Notes under the pieces: model-generated
The model's input: only the letters and a program-made list of their open reading frames with translations
Told to the model about the DNA's origin: nothing
Databases searched by the model: none
Assembly (NCBI GenBank): GCA_021161625.1
Contig: JAGHAG010000015.1
Location: 1 to 22,450, forward strand
Source: Elusimicrobiota bacterium
GTDB taxonomy: Bacteria; CG03
DNA length: 22,450 bases
Direction of reading: 5' to 3'
Shown: positions 14,007-22,253 of the stretch, in pieces
Position numbering within the stretch: position 1 is the stretch's first letter
Layout of the letters: each line of letters begins with the position of its first letter
Made by a program: the position numbers and the translations under genes

Positions 14007-15347
14007 TCATTTTTTTCCGAACCTGAAGGGGTTTTTCAGGTCTAACATATTCGGGTATAGCACCCCTGAAGGTTCGGCTATATTATCTAAAATAAACTGT
14101 GTAAAGTAAACTCTGCCCCAGAAATTTGCTGCCTGTTTTGCGTCATATTTCTTCCAGTCAATTCCCCTCATCTTTACCGGGTCATACCAGTTAAATGCCT
14201 CATCTTCATAATAACGGGCAATAAGAGACATAATGCCTTTAACTCTCTGAGCGCCCTGTTTGGCATAAAAAGAAATTATTTTTCTTAAATAAAAAGGGTC
14301 CAGAAGGCAGGGATTTGCTCTTTCTTTTTCAAAAAAAATTCTTACCTCTTCAGGTTCTTCCTGTATCTTTATTTTCTCAGGTGGTGCATTTTCAAACTCA
14401 CGGTGAATTCTGGAAACAGAACTTTTCATATAATCCTCATAAAGTTTTGAAAAACCCTCATCTGAAAAATCCAGTTCAAAATTAAAATTTTCAAAAAATG
14501 CAAGGGATTTTCTGTAATTCCACATTCTCTCCAAGATATCTTCCAGAGTGTCATCCCTGCCCCACACAGCATTTATTGCTGGTAAATTGCCACCATGGAA
14601 CATTATGTTTTTCTGATGCAGGGAAGCAATCACCCTGAAAACCCTCATAAACATTGGATGACCATACTGTGTTATATCCGAAGAAAAACCCTCAAACATT
14701 CCAGGAGCTGCGGCATCGGAAATTGTAATTTGCAAAGGAAAATCCCTGAGTCGTCCTCTTAAAATGTGTGTCACAAATTCAAGAATTTTTCCTGCACAAT
14801 CATAAGCCATTGCCTCCTGTAAAGAGATTTTTTCTTTCTTTTTTAAATCTTCAGGGTCAGGGTCAAGATATTTTTCCTTTATACTTTCAGACAAAAAACC
14901 GCTCTCAGAAAAATTCTTAAACACAGAAGATTTTTTTGAAATTTTCATCCAGTAGTGAAAACCCGAGGCTGTTACATCAAGAATGTATTTGATTTTGTAT
15001 TCATCAAAAATTTTATTAATTTCATCCTTTATTACCTGCATCTTCTTAAAAACCTGATTTTGATTTCTGTAAATATATCCCCTGTCATCTCTGTTGTAAT
15101 ACTCAAGGTCCCAGAAGATGTAAAAACTTTCACTGGTGGATGCAACAGGTCTGAAAATATCAAGTCCTTCATCTAAAAGAATATCCAGTTTCTTCTTTGG
15201 AACGAGTTTCACAGGAAATGCCCAGTTTTTTGCAAGAAGTGCCGGACCTGAGCCAACACAAAATAAAGCATCTTCTAACTGGGATTTGATTATTTCCCTT
15301 ATTCTTTTATTTCCGTAATATGCCTTATAAAAATCAGCAAGCGTCAT
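14007..15347 (-). CDS. Putative archaeo-eukaryotic primase (AEP)-superfamily protein
   Basis: 446 residues; not a family I can name with certainty. Its motif series fits AEP primase/PrimPol enzymes. Motif I-like SFYIFWDLEYY supplies D80-x-E82 (DxE as in the plasmid pRN1 PrimPol). A helix and strand come next, then motif II-like VTASGFHYWMKI (S128, G129, H131). Then comes an Asp-bearing stretch (ITISDAAAP, D211; SSDITQ, D224), and FMRVFRVIASLHQKN (R238, S242, H244, K246) resembles the 'R-x3-S-x-H-x-K' nucleotide-binding motif of PriS. No zinc-binding cysteine cluster or helicase domain is visible. The C-terminal 120 residues are helical and unassigned. The gene stands alone between two repeat-rich gaps. 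ATG at 15347 has only a weak GGA SD. Priming or polymerase activity is inference. Confidence 0.55.
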   Translation of the reverse strand: MTLADFYKAYYGNKRIREIIKSQLEDALFCVGSGPALLAKNWAFPVKLVPKKKLDILLDEGLDIFRPVASTSESFYIFWDLEYYNRDDRGYIYRNQNQVFKKMQVIKDEINKIFDEYKIKYILDVTASGFHYWMKISKKSSVFKNFSESGFLSESIKEKYLDPDPEDLKKKEKISLQEAMAYDCAGKILEFVTHILRGRLRDFPLQITISDAAAPGMFEGFSSDITQYGHPMFMRVFRVIASLHQKNIMFHGGNLPAINAVWGRDDTLEDILERMWNYRKSLAFFENFNFELDFSDEGFSKLYEDYMKSSVSRIHREFENAPPEKIKIQEEPEEVRIFFEKERANPCLLDPFYLRKIISFYAKQGAQRVKGIMSLIARYYEDEAFNWYDPVKMRGIDWKKYDAKQAANFWGRVYFTQFILDNIAEPSGVLYPNMLDLKNPFRFGKK

Positions 15348-15352
15348 TTTCC

Positions 15353-15445
15353 AAGATAGTCAGGGGGCTATGCCCCCTGAAACCCCCATTTTCTTTTATA
15401 TTTTTTACTATCTTCATAAATCCTCGTCTATTCCCTGACTATCTT
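15353..15445. repeat. Inverted-repeat element in the leader of the primase-like gene
   Basis: AAGATAGTCAGGG (15353-15365) and CCCTGACTATCTT (15433-15445) are perfect 13 bp inverted repeats bounding 93 bp. Inside, CAGGGGGC-TAT-GCCCCCTG (15361-15379) is a perfect 8 bp GC-rich hairpin that shares bases 15361-15365 with the outer repeat, so the two folds exclude each other. The outer arm ends five bases before the ATG at 15347. It could be a MITE-like remnant or a switchable leader; no target duplication is seen. Confidence 0.55.
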
Positions 15446-15486
15446 AAAAAATTCATTCCACATTTTATAAAAAATCTTACCTTATC

Positions 15487-15511
15487 CATCGGAAATTTAC
15501 AATTTCCGATG
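15487..15511 (-). terminator. Hairpin over the PHP gene stop, possible terminator
   Basis: CATCGGAAAT and ATTTCCGATG form a perfect 10 bp stem with a 5-base loop holding the stop codon of the PHP gene. On the minus strand a T-rich run (ATTTTTT) follows about 10 bases later, so termination or mRNA 3'-end protection is possible. The spacing is longer than in a standard intrinsic terminator. Confidence 0.4.
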
Positions 15512-16393
15512 CGATAAAATCCTCATTGTTCTGCGTATTGACAGAAACTTATACTCTTTCATCTTGAAAAGGTGCTCATAGGAAATTGAAATTTTCCCTA
15601 TTTGCTCTTCTCTTCCTGGAACCTCTCCATGGCAGTCGGAGCCACCTGTAACCATTAAATCAAACTCCTTTGCCCACTGGAGAAATTTTTCGGTCTCCTC
15701 AGGGGTGTGCTTTATGTAATATGCTTCTATTCCAAGAAGCCCTTTTTTTACAAGGTATTTTACAATTCTTTTCTTTGAAGCACCAAACTTTGGATGGGCA
15801 AGAACTGGTATTCCACCTGCTTTTAGGATAAGTTCAATTGCTTCCTCAGGCAAAAATCTTATCTTCCTGACAAAAGCAGGCTTGCCTTTTATGAGATACC
15901 TCTGAAAAGCCTCATCCACTGTATCAACCCATCCCCCTGCAACAAGTGCCTTTGCAATATGCATTCTGCCCACAGCCCCTCGTCCCTCTATGTCAAAAAT
16001 AAAATCTCTGTTTATTGGAATTCCAAGTTTATTTAACCTATCGCAGATTTCATGCGCACGGGCAAGGCGCGCTTTTCTAAAAAGAGCAAGTTTTTTTTGA
16101 AAATATGGGGTTCTCCAGTTTATGTAATAGCCCAGGATGTGTATCTCTTCACTTGAATCATCAAGACCCTCTGTTGAAAGTTCAATGCCAGGAACAACCT
16201 CAACCCCGTATCTTGCACCTGCAATAATAGCCCTTTCAATCCCGTCTGTTATATCATGGTCGGTTATTGCAATTGCGCAGAGCCCTATGGCTGTTGCCCT
16301 TTTTATAACTTCTTCAGGACTGTAGGTACCATCTGAAAAAAATGTGTGAAGGTGAAGGTCAATCTTCATTTCTGAAAAACTCTGCGGGGTCAT
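15497..16393 (-). CDS. PHP-domain phosphoesterase, YciV/RnaAM-like
   Basis: 298 residues with the trinuclear-metal PHP signature: KIDLHLHTFFSDGTYSP (H14, H16), ITDHDITDG, PGIELS, VLAHPKFG and GGSDCHG. Length and motif spacing match the TrpH/YciV group, which includes 3',5'-nucleotide bisphosphate phosphatases and 5'-3' exonucleases acting on short RNAs. A role in nucleotide or RNA turnover fits the PIN-PhoH gene directly upstream. Its ATG overlaps that gene's stop in TAATG. Met9 just before the first metal motif is an alternative start. It is the last gene of the operon. Confidence 0.88.
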   Translation of the reverse strand: MTPQSFSEMKIDLHLHTFFSDGTYSPEEVIKRATAIGLCAIAITDHDITDGIERAIIAGARYGVEVVPGIELSTEGLDDSSEEIHILGYYINWRTPYFQKKLALFRKARLARAHEICDRLNKLGIPINRDFIFDIEGRGAVGRMHIAKALVAGGWVDTVDEAFQRYLIKGKPAFVRKIRFLPEEAIELILKAGGIPVLAHPKFGASKKRIVKYLVKKGLLGIEAYYIKHTPEETEKFLQWAKEFDLMVTGGSDCHGEVPGREEQIGKISISYEHLFKMKEYKFLSIRRTMRILSHRKL

Positions 16394-17694
16394 TAGAGTA
16401 TTTCTGCTGCCAACTGGGCAAGAGGACTTCTCTCAGATTTTATAAAGGTGATTGTTGCAAAAACCTCCTGCCCTTTAAACTTTTCAATTGTATAGGTTAA
16501 TCCATTGGATGAAGCATCAAGATATGGATTGTCAATTTGATAGGGGTCTCCTGTAAGAACAATTTTTGTCCCTTCCCCTGCCCGGGAAATTATTGTTTTT
16601 ATTTCATGGGGTGTTAAATTTTGTGCTTCATCCACAACTATGAATTGTCTGGGAATGCTTCTTCCTCTTATGTAAGTGAGAACTTCAATTTCAAGTTTTC
16701 CTGTGTCATAAAGCCAGTCAATCTGCGAGGCGAGGTCTTCCCCTGTAAAATCTTTCTTTGATGAAGAAAGGAGATATTCTAAATTGTCATAGATTGCTCT
16801 CATCCATGGTGCAAGTTTTTCTTCTTTTGTGCCTGGCAAATAACCTATGTCCCGCCCCATCGGAATTACAGGTCGGGAAATTAGCAACTTTTTGTAAACT
16901 TCTTCGTCAAAAACCTTTACAAGCCCCCCTGCAAGGGCAAGAAGTGTTTTTCCTGTTCCTGCAATACCAATAAATGCAATCAACTTTATTGAATCATCCA
17001 GAAGTGATTCAATTGCAAAAGTTTGCTGAACATTTCGGGATTTTACTCCCCAGAGAATTGCCTTTGAATTTGAAAGTTTTACAACCTTACCCCTGTGAAA
17101 TCTTGCAAGGGCTGTCTGCTTTGGATTTGCAACACTTTTTAAAATCAAAAATTCATTTTCAAGAAAATCTCCTTCCAGAGCAATGCTCCCTTCAGAATAA
17201 AACTTATTTACTACATCCGCATTTATATTAACTTCCCTCCAACCCTGATAAAGAGTGGAAAAGTCCACCTTTGACTTTTCATAATCCTGAACTTCAAGAC
17301 CAAGAACCTGCGCCTTTATTCTCATATTTATGTCTTTTGAAATGAAAATAACCTTTTCACTTTTTTCCTGAAGAGTGAGGGCTGTGGCAAGAATCATGTT
17401 GTCTGCATTTTTTTCAAGAAATTCATGAATTTTTATTTTTTCAGGAATTACAACTTTAAAAATTCCCCCATTTTTCATTTTCACGCCCTGTATGAGATTG
17501 CCCTCTGACCTCAATTCATCTATGAGGCGCGAAGCGGTTCTTGCTGCTTTTCCTCTTTCGTCATTTACACGCTTTAAATTATCCAGTTCTTCCACAACAA
17601 TAATAGGAATAGCCACAACATTGTCAGCAAAAGAAAAAATACTTGTAGGTTCGTGAATCAGAACATTTGTATCAAGGACAAAAGTTTTAACCAT
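16393..17694 (-). CDS. PIN-domain PhoH-like ATPase (PhoH2/YlaK type)
   Basis: 433 residues fusing two modules. An N-terminal PIN RNase domain (about 1-140) has acidic residues D8 (VLDTNVLIHEP), E35/E36, D98 and D121. A C-terminal PhoH ATPase domain has Walker A GIAGTGKT (243-250), SRPVIPMGRDIGYLPGT, YIRGRSIPRQFIVVDEAQN as Walker B and LTGDPYQID. PhoH2 proteins characterised in mycobacteria are RNA helicase/RNases; Bacillus YlaK is related. The ATG overlaps the cstA stop by 8 bases. It is the second PhoH-type ATPase in the window; the other lacks a PIN domain. A full set of PIN acidic residues suggests active nuclease. Confidence 0.92.
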   Translation of the reverse strand: MVKTFVLDTNVLIHEPTSIFSFADNVVAIPIIVVEELDNLKRVNDERGKAARTASRLIDELRSEGNLIQGVKMKNGGIFKVVIPEKIKIHEFLEKNADNMILATALTLQEKSEKVIFISKDINMRIKAQVLGLEVQDYEKSKVDFSTLYQGWREVNINADVVNKFYSEGSIALEGDFLENEFLILKSVANPKQTALARFHRGKVVKLSNSKAILWGVKSRNVQQTFAIESLLDDSIKLIAFIGIAGTGKTLLALAGGLVKVFDEEVYKKLLISRPVIPMGRDIGYLPGTKEEKLAPWMRAIYDNLEYLLSSSKKDFTGEDLASQIDWLYDTGKLEIEVLTYIRGRSIPRQFIVVDEAQNLTPHEIKTIISRAGEGTKIVLTGDPYQIDNPYLDASSNGLTYTIEKFKGQEVFATITFIKSERSPLAQLAAEIL

Positions 17695-19303
17695 TTTTTA
17701 CTTTAAAAATTTTTTCAATTGCTGTCCATATCATCAGGATGCTTGCCACAAATAAAATTAGCGCAGTTCCAAAGAGAAGATTGTTTGAAGCAAAATTTTT
17801 TTTCATCTCCAGAATAAGAGCAAATGCGGTTGTAAGAAGCATAAACCCTGCTGGAATTGCTGTGTAAAGGTTTTTTTTCTTTTTTATTTTAAGCCACACT
17901 GTAACAACAAGAAGAACAAGCCCGGCAAGAAGCTGGTTTGATGCTCCAAACATGGGCCAGATTCTCTTCTGCGGACCTGTTGAAAACCAGTAAGCAATAA
18001 GAATTATAACAATTGTCGTGGGTAAACTTTTCTTAAATAGACCTATTTTAAATTTTTCACCAAATAACTCCTGAAAAACATAGCGGGTTATTCTCGTGGC
18101 AGAATCAAGAGTTGTAACAATAAATGAATTTAAAATAATCATTGCAACAAAAGCACCCCATGTCCCCAGAATTGGCTTTGTTATGTTGCCGTAACCAGTT
18201 GCAAAAGTTCCTATCCAGTCGCCTGTTTTTACCATTGCAGGATAGGAATTTATCCCGCTCCATTTAAGCCCTGCAACAACACTGATAAGTGCAAGAATTG
18301 CAAGAACCCCCTCAAAAATCATTGCCCCATATCCAATTTTGTAGGCATTTTTTTCACTTGCTAATTGTTTTGCAGTTGTGCCCGATGAAATCAGGGAGTG
18401 AAATCCTGAAATTGCACCACAGGCAATAATTATGCACATTGTCGGCCATAGCATTCCTCTTGCTGTGCTGAATGAGATAAAAGCAGGAGCATTTATGGGA
18501 GGGCGTGAAAAAAACAGCCCCACATATCCAATTGCAAGCCCGATAAAAAGAAAGTAGAAAGAAAGATAATCCCGGGGCTGAAGAAGTAAATTTGCAGGAA
18601 GGAGTGATGCAATACCCCCGTAAACAAGAAAAATCACAATCCACAATTTTAAAGGATTTTCAACGCTCAAACCAACAGGATTTTTATATCCTAAATAAAG
18701 AGAAAAGAGCACTAAGACCAGGGCAATGATTGTTGCAAGCGGGACAGGAACCTTCCATTTGTAAATCATAAAACCTGTAAACACTGCAATAATGATAAGG
18801 GAAAATGTCGGAATAACAATCTGGGCTGTTTTTACAAGGGTTTTTGCTGCTGCTATTGCAAAAACCGCATCCACAAGAATGAGTGCGAGAATTACAAAAA
18901 TTGAAAAAAAGATTCTTGCGTTTTTACCTAAAACTTTTTCAGAAATATCTGCAACGGATTTGCCTTCATTCCTCAAAGAAATCATAAGAGCGGAAAAATC
19001 ATGAACTCCACCCAGAAAAACACTTCCAAAAACAATCCAGATGACAGCAGGAAACCAGCCCCAGATAGCGCAGGCAATAACAGGTCCCAGAATAGGACCT
19101 GCTCCTGCGATTGAGGCATAGTGATGTCCAAATAAAATAACCCAGTTTTTTGCAGGGACATAATCAACTCCATCATAATTCTTATGCGCAGGGGTTGGGT
19201 TCTGTTCTGAAACTTCCCAGAGAGTTGTAAGTTTCCTTCTATAAAAATTGTATCCAAAAATAAAAAAAGCAAGACAAAAAACTGCAAGAATAAGAGAATT
19301 CAT
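17687..19303 (-). CDS. cstA: Carbon starvation protein CstA family transporter
   Basis: 538 residues, polytopic with roughly 14-15 hydrophobic segments. Family signatures: YVPAKNWVILFGHHYASIAGAGPILGP split across residues 48-75, GGVHDFSALMISLRNEGKS, ISGFHSLISSGTTAKQLASE and TTLDSATRITRY. CstA proteins take up pyruvate and possibly peptides when carbon is limiting. It is shorter than E. coli CstA (about 700), as in many non-proteobacterial members that lack the C-terminal extension. The ATG overlaps coaD by 4 bases, placing a pyruvate/peptide importer beside coenzyme A synthesis. Confidence 0.93.
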   Translation of the reverse strand: MNSLILAVFCLAFFIFGYNFYRRKLTTLWEVSEQNPTPAHKNYDGVDYVPAKNWVILFGHHYASIAGAGPILGPVIACAIWGWFPAVIWIVFGSVFLGGVHDFSALMISLRNEGKSVADISEKVLGKNARIFFSIFVILALILVDAVFAIAAAKTLVKTAQIVIPTFSLIIIAVFTGFMIYKWKVPVPLATIIALVLVLFSLYLGYKNPVGLSVENPLKLWIVIFLVYGGIASLLPANLLLQPRDYLSFYFLFIGLAIGYVGLFFSRPPINAPAFISFSTARGMLWPTMCIIIACGAISGFHSLISSGTTAKQLASEKNAYKIGYGAMIFEGVLAILALISVVAGLKWSGINSYPAMVKTGDWIGTFATGYGNITKPILGTWGAFVAMIILNSFIVTTLDSATRITRYVFQELFGEKFKIGLFKKSLPTTIVIILIAYWFSTGPQKRIWPMFGASNQLLAGLVLLVVTVWLKIKKKKNLYTAIPAGFMLLTTAFALILEMKKNFASNNLLFGTALILFVASILMIWTAIEKIFKVKNG

Positions 19304-19791
19304 CTTTTGCCTCCCTTCCTTTTTAAATAAATTGCTACTGAACGGGGAACAAACTGCGTAACATTTCCACCGGAAAATGCAATTTCCCTTACAAGCGATG
19401 AACTTAAATATGCAAATTTTTCGTCTGTCATAAAAAAAACAGTATCCACATCCATAAGTTTTCTATTCATAAGAGCCATCTGAAATTCGTAGTCAAAATC
19501 ACTCACCGCACGAAGTCCCCTTATGATGAGTTTGCTTTTTACTTTTTTCATATACTCAACAAGAAGTCCATTAAAATAATCCACTTTTTTCACATTTTTT
19601 ATTTTTTCTTCCTTCAGGGCTTTTTTTATCATCTCAATTCTCTGCGAAGCAGTAAAATGAAACTTCTTGGATGGATTTTTAATCACAGCAACAATTATAT
19701 CGTCAAAAACAATACTTGCTCTTTTTATAACATCCAGATGTCCGTATGTTATGGGGTCAAAACTTCCTGGATAAACAGCAATTTTTTTCAT
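19300..19791 (-). CDS. coaD: Phosphopantetheine adenylyltransferase
   Basis: 163 residues, standard CoaD length. It catalyses ATP plus 4'-phosphopantetheine to dephospho-CoA and pyrophosphate, the penultimate step of CoA synthesis. Seen: the nucleotidyltransferase motif AVYPGSFDPITYGHLDVI, LIIRGLRAVSDFDYEFQMA, MNRKL and the ISSS-type YLSSSLVREIA. The ATG overlaps the bifunctional nuclease stop by 4 bases (ATGA). Confidence 0.97.
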   Translation of the reverse strand: MKKIAVYPGSFDPITYGHLDVIKRASIVFDDIIVAVIKNPSKKFHFTASQRIEMIKKALKEEKIKNVKKVDYFNGLLVEYMKKVKSKLIIRGLRAVSDFDYEFQMALMNRKLMDVDTVFFMTDEKFAYLSSSLVREIAFSGGNVTQFVPRSVAIYLKRKGGKR

Positions 19792-20264
19792 GCTTTTTTT
19801 AAATCATCCTTGTCTATGCTTTTGAGGAAACTTGAAACAAAGTCCTGTTTCATTTTTTCTTCCATTTTTAAAATGTCTTCAAATTTTTCATAAATCTCTC
19901 TGCTTACATAAATTTTTGCACTGCTTTTAAGAGCAAGGCAGATTGCATCAGAAGGTCTTGCATCTATGTCTATAATAGCTCCGCCCCTGTCAACAAAAAT
20001 TCTGCTGAAATAAGTGTTGTGTTCAAGTTTGTGAATTAAAATATGTTTCAGTTTTCCACCTGATGACTCTATGACATTTTTTAGAAGGTCGTGAGTCAGG
20101 GGTCTTGAGAAAACTTCCCCTCTTAAAGCCGCCTGAATTGCCTGAGCTTCAAAAAGCCCTATCCATATTGGAAGGGTTTTCTTCTCTTCCATGTCAGAGA
20201 GAAACACAACAGCAGATGCTGTTGTAAAATCAAATAAAACCTTTAAAACCTTAACCTCTATCAT
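19788..20264 (-). CDS. Bifunctional nuclease family protein (BFN/DUF151)
   Basis: 158 residues with the family blocks TLPIWIGLFEAQAIQAAL, SRPLTHDLLKNVIES and IDARPSDAICLAL. The C-terminal helix may be a UVR-like segment (FEDILKMEEKMKQ), shortened compared with some members. DUF151 proteins are described as RNases/DNases in plants and as conserved single-domain proteins in many bacteria; the in vivo substrate is unclear. The gene overlaps both neighbours by 4 bases, so it is tightly co-expressed with coaD. Confidence 0.9.
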   Translation of the reverse strand: MIEVKVLKVLFDFTTASAVVFLSDMEEKKTLPIWIGLFEAQAIQAALRGEVFSRPLTHDLLKNVIESSGGKLKHILIHKLEHNTYFSRIFVDRGGAIIDIDARPSDAICLALKSSAKIYVSREIYEKFEDILKMEEKMKQDFVSSFLKSIDKDDLKKA

Positions 20265-20665
20265 CTGTCAGAAATTTTTAAGACTATGTTTTTTCTGCTG
20301 CCAACCCTTATTGCAAAATTTATGCTGTTTCTTCCTCTTTTTATATCCGTATGAGCTGCTCCTGAAACTTTGGCTTTCTGTGGATTTATGTTGTAAATGT
20401 AAAAATTCACCATTGCATAAAGAGTTTCCTGTGGGCATTTAACATTTATATAAAGGTCCGAACCCTGCTCTTTTTTTATTTTGTAAAAATTCCGCCAGAA
20501 ACTTAAAAAACTTCCCCCTTCAAGAGAAATTCTGTATTTTTTGCACTCATAAACTTTTTTCCCTTTTATGCTTTTGGAATATGAAAAAACTCTCCCCATT
20601 GAAAGAAGCATAAAGATAAACACAGGAATTCCCACAGCAAGCCAGATTTTATCACTCTTTGACAT
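20261..20665 (-). CDS. Small single-pass membrane protein, unknown function
   Basis: 134 residues from the ATG at 20665. A longer reading from 20707 adds 14 residues but would start upstream of the promoter seen at 20673-20700. One hydrophobic helix (IWLAVGIPVFIFMLLSMGRVF) near the N-terminus is followed by a basic, mainly beta-predicted domain with two Cys (YECKKYR, VKCPQE) and a final strand NIVLKISDR. I recognise no family. It heads the operon through BFN, coaD, cstA, PIN-PhoH and PHP, and its stop overlaps the BFN start by 4 bases. Confidence 0.7.
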   Translation of the reverse strand: MSKSDKIWLAVGIPVFIFMLLSMGRVFSYSKSIKGKKVYECKKYRISLEGGSFLSFWRNFYKIKKEQGSDLYINVKCPQETLYAMVNFYIYNINPQKAKVSGAAHTDIKRGRNSINFAIRVGSRKNIVLKISDR

Positions 20666-20672
20666 ACAAATA

Positions 20673-20700
20673 ATTTTAGCAAATTTCCCTACTTTTGCAA
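20673..20700 (-). promoter_or_regulatory. Candidate promoter giving a leaderless transcript
   Basis: On the minus strand TTGCAA (20700-20695) and TAAAAT (20678-20673) lie 16 bases apart. The -10 ends seven bases before the ATG at 20665, so transcription would begin about one base before it. No Shine-Dalgarno sequence fits. A second TTGCAA at 20702-20707 is too far away. The 20701-20809 gap otherwise shows nothing convincing. Confidence 0.45.
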
Positions 20701-20809
20701 TTTGCAATACTGCAAAGCGATAGACTTAATCCTTACCACTTAATTCTTAATCCTGGTTACAGAGTCACAGTGGTATGTGTGTCTGGCATCTGTGAAAAAT
20801 GGGGACTTC

Positions 20810-22141
20810 TCATTTATTTGACTCATCAGCAAGCCATTTCCACAAAGATTTAAAAATTATTTTTTTGTTCTTTATCTTTATTTCGTCTTCCCTGTCTTCG
20901 GTAAGGATAAATCCCTGCTTGAGTTTAAATACTTTCATTGCCTTTAAAAGAGATGAAATCTCCCTTTTCTCTGTGCTCGCATCACTTATATCCCAGCAAA
21001 CCTGAATCAATTCTTTAACTTTTCTGCCTTCTTTCACTACAAAATCAACTTCTCTATCTCCATGATGGCTTTTCCAGTAAAAAAACTCAATGAAAGGATA
21101 TTTCCTCTGCATTGTTCTTAACTTCAATGCGACTGCATTTTCTACAAGTCTTCCTATATCCTGTGAAAATTTCAAACCAATAGCATTGTGCAGACCTGTA
21201 TCTATTGAATAGACCTTTCTTGCACTGTTCTCCTGTTCTTTTACAGAATATGAGAATCTTTTTACAAAAAATACAAGAAAAGAGTTCTCAATATAAAAAG
21301 AAAATCTTCTCACGGTTTCCACAGGCAGTTTGATAAATTTTGAAATGCGGTTAAAACTGATATAGGATGAAATGTTCGTAAGATAATACTGCACAAGAGT
21401 TCTGAGCTTGTCAGGCTTTTTTATTCTGAATCTTTGCACTATATCCCTGCTGATTATGTCCTGATAATAACTTATCAAAACTCTTTTCTTAAACTCCTCA
21501 TCTTTATTGAGAACTATCTCAGGGAACCCACCCCACCTCAAATACTCCCGCAGGCATCTCTTGATTTTAAGTGCATTCAAAATTCTGTTCTTTTCACTGT
21601 CGGACTTTATACCTCTGAATTTCAGAAACTCCCTGAAAGAAAGTGGTAAAACTTCAAAATAAATCTGTCTGCCAGTTAAAACACTGGCGAGTTCTTCACT
21701 TAAAAGTTTTGATGACGAACCTGATACCATAATGTATGCCTGCTTCTTTTCATTAATACTGCGGACAAACTTTTCCCATTTTTCTACATTTTGAATTTCA
21801 TCCAGAAAAAGAAATGGTTTTTTAGCAGGCCTTATTATCTCAAGATATGCCTGATAAATCCTGATTAAAAAATCTAAATCTGCACTCTCAAATTGTGGTT
21901 CTTCAAAATTAACTATCAGAATATCATTTGCAGAAGTTCCATTTTTTATCAATTCTTTTGCTGTTTGCTTCATTAAAGTTGACTTTCCGCTTCTCCTGAC
22001 TCCTACCACAGAGACAACTTTTCCTGTCTTGACAAAACGAACAAAACCTGAAAGATAACTTTTTCTCGGAATTCCTGTATCAATTTTTCTATCCCAGAAA
22101 TTCCATTCTGCAAGAAGTTCAATTATTTTATCTTTATTCAT
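20810..22141 (-). CDS. AAA+ ATPase with DUF4143 C-terminal domain
   Basis: 443 residues, complete. An N-terminal AAA_14 P-loop domain has Walker A GVRRSGKST (47-55) and Walker B FLFLDEIQN (110-118), sensor-like VSGSSSKLL and LTGRQ. The DUF4143 part follows (about 220-443): YYQDIISRDIVQRFRI, VYSIDTGLHNAIG, GRLVENAVALKL and a nuclease-fold-like REVDFVVKEG...ELIQV. This large, mobile-accessory family is common in bacteria and archaea; function is not established. It has its own promoter and repeat-bearing operator region and is separated from the downstream operon by about 145 bases. Confidence 0.9.
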   Translation of the reverse strand: MNKDKIIELLAEWNFWDRKIDTGIPRKSYLSGFVRFVKTGKVVSVVGVRRSGKSTLMKQTAKELIKNGTSANDILIVNFEEPQFESADLDFLIRIYQAYLEIIRPAKKPFLFLDEIQNVEKWEKFVRSINEKKQAYIMVSGSSSKLLSEELASVLTGRQIYFEVLPLSFREFLKFRGIKSDSEKNRILNALKIKRCLREYLRWGGFPEIVLNKDEEFKKRVLISYYQDIISRDIVQRFRIKKPDKLRTLVQYYLTNISSYISFNRISKFIKLPVETVRRFSFYIENSFLVFFVKRFSYSVKEQENSARKVYSIDTGLHNAIGLKFSQDIGRLVENAVALKLRTMQRKYPFIEFFYWKSHHGDREVDFVVKEGRKVKELIQVCWDISDASTEKREISSLLKAMKVFKLKQGFILTEDREDEIKIKNKKIIFKSLWKWLADESNK

Positions 22142-22189
22142 ATGACAAATTTACAATATTTTATCATATTTATATGACAAATTTACAAT
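22141..22189. promoter_or_regulatory. Tandem operator-like repeats over the DUF4143 gene start
   Basis: TATGACAAATTTACAAT occurs exactly at 22141-22157 and 22173-22189, a period of 32 bases (about three helical turns). The first copy abuts the ATG; the second covers the putative -10. Between them TCATAT-TT-ATATGA (22164-22177) is palindromic and extends with one mismatch to 22160-22181. The layout fits cooperative binding by an autorepressor; the binding protein is unknown. Confidence 0.6.
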
Positions 22190-22208
22190 TTATTTTTACT
22201 CCTGTCAA
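22180..22208 (-). promoter_or_regulatory. Putative DUF4143 gene promoter
   Basis: On the minus strand a perfect -35, TTGACA (22208-22203), is followed after 17 bases by TAAATT (22185-22180), a four-of-six -10. The -10 lies inside the second operator-like repeat. Confidence 0.45.
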
Positions 22209-22253
22209 GATGTAAATGTATTTGTTTATAATAGCGTGACCGCGAACAGATAA

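Noticed and set aside
20765..20795. TCACAG/CTGTGA inverted repeat in the gap after the DUF4143 gene
   Set aside because: Six-base arms with a 19-base loop and no T-run; expected by chance at this length.
22203..22232. Plus-strand promoter with TATAAT at 22227-22232
   Set aside because: The -35 position is poor and no plus-strand gene follows.
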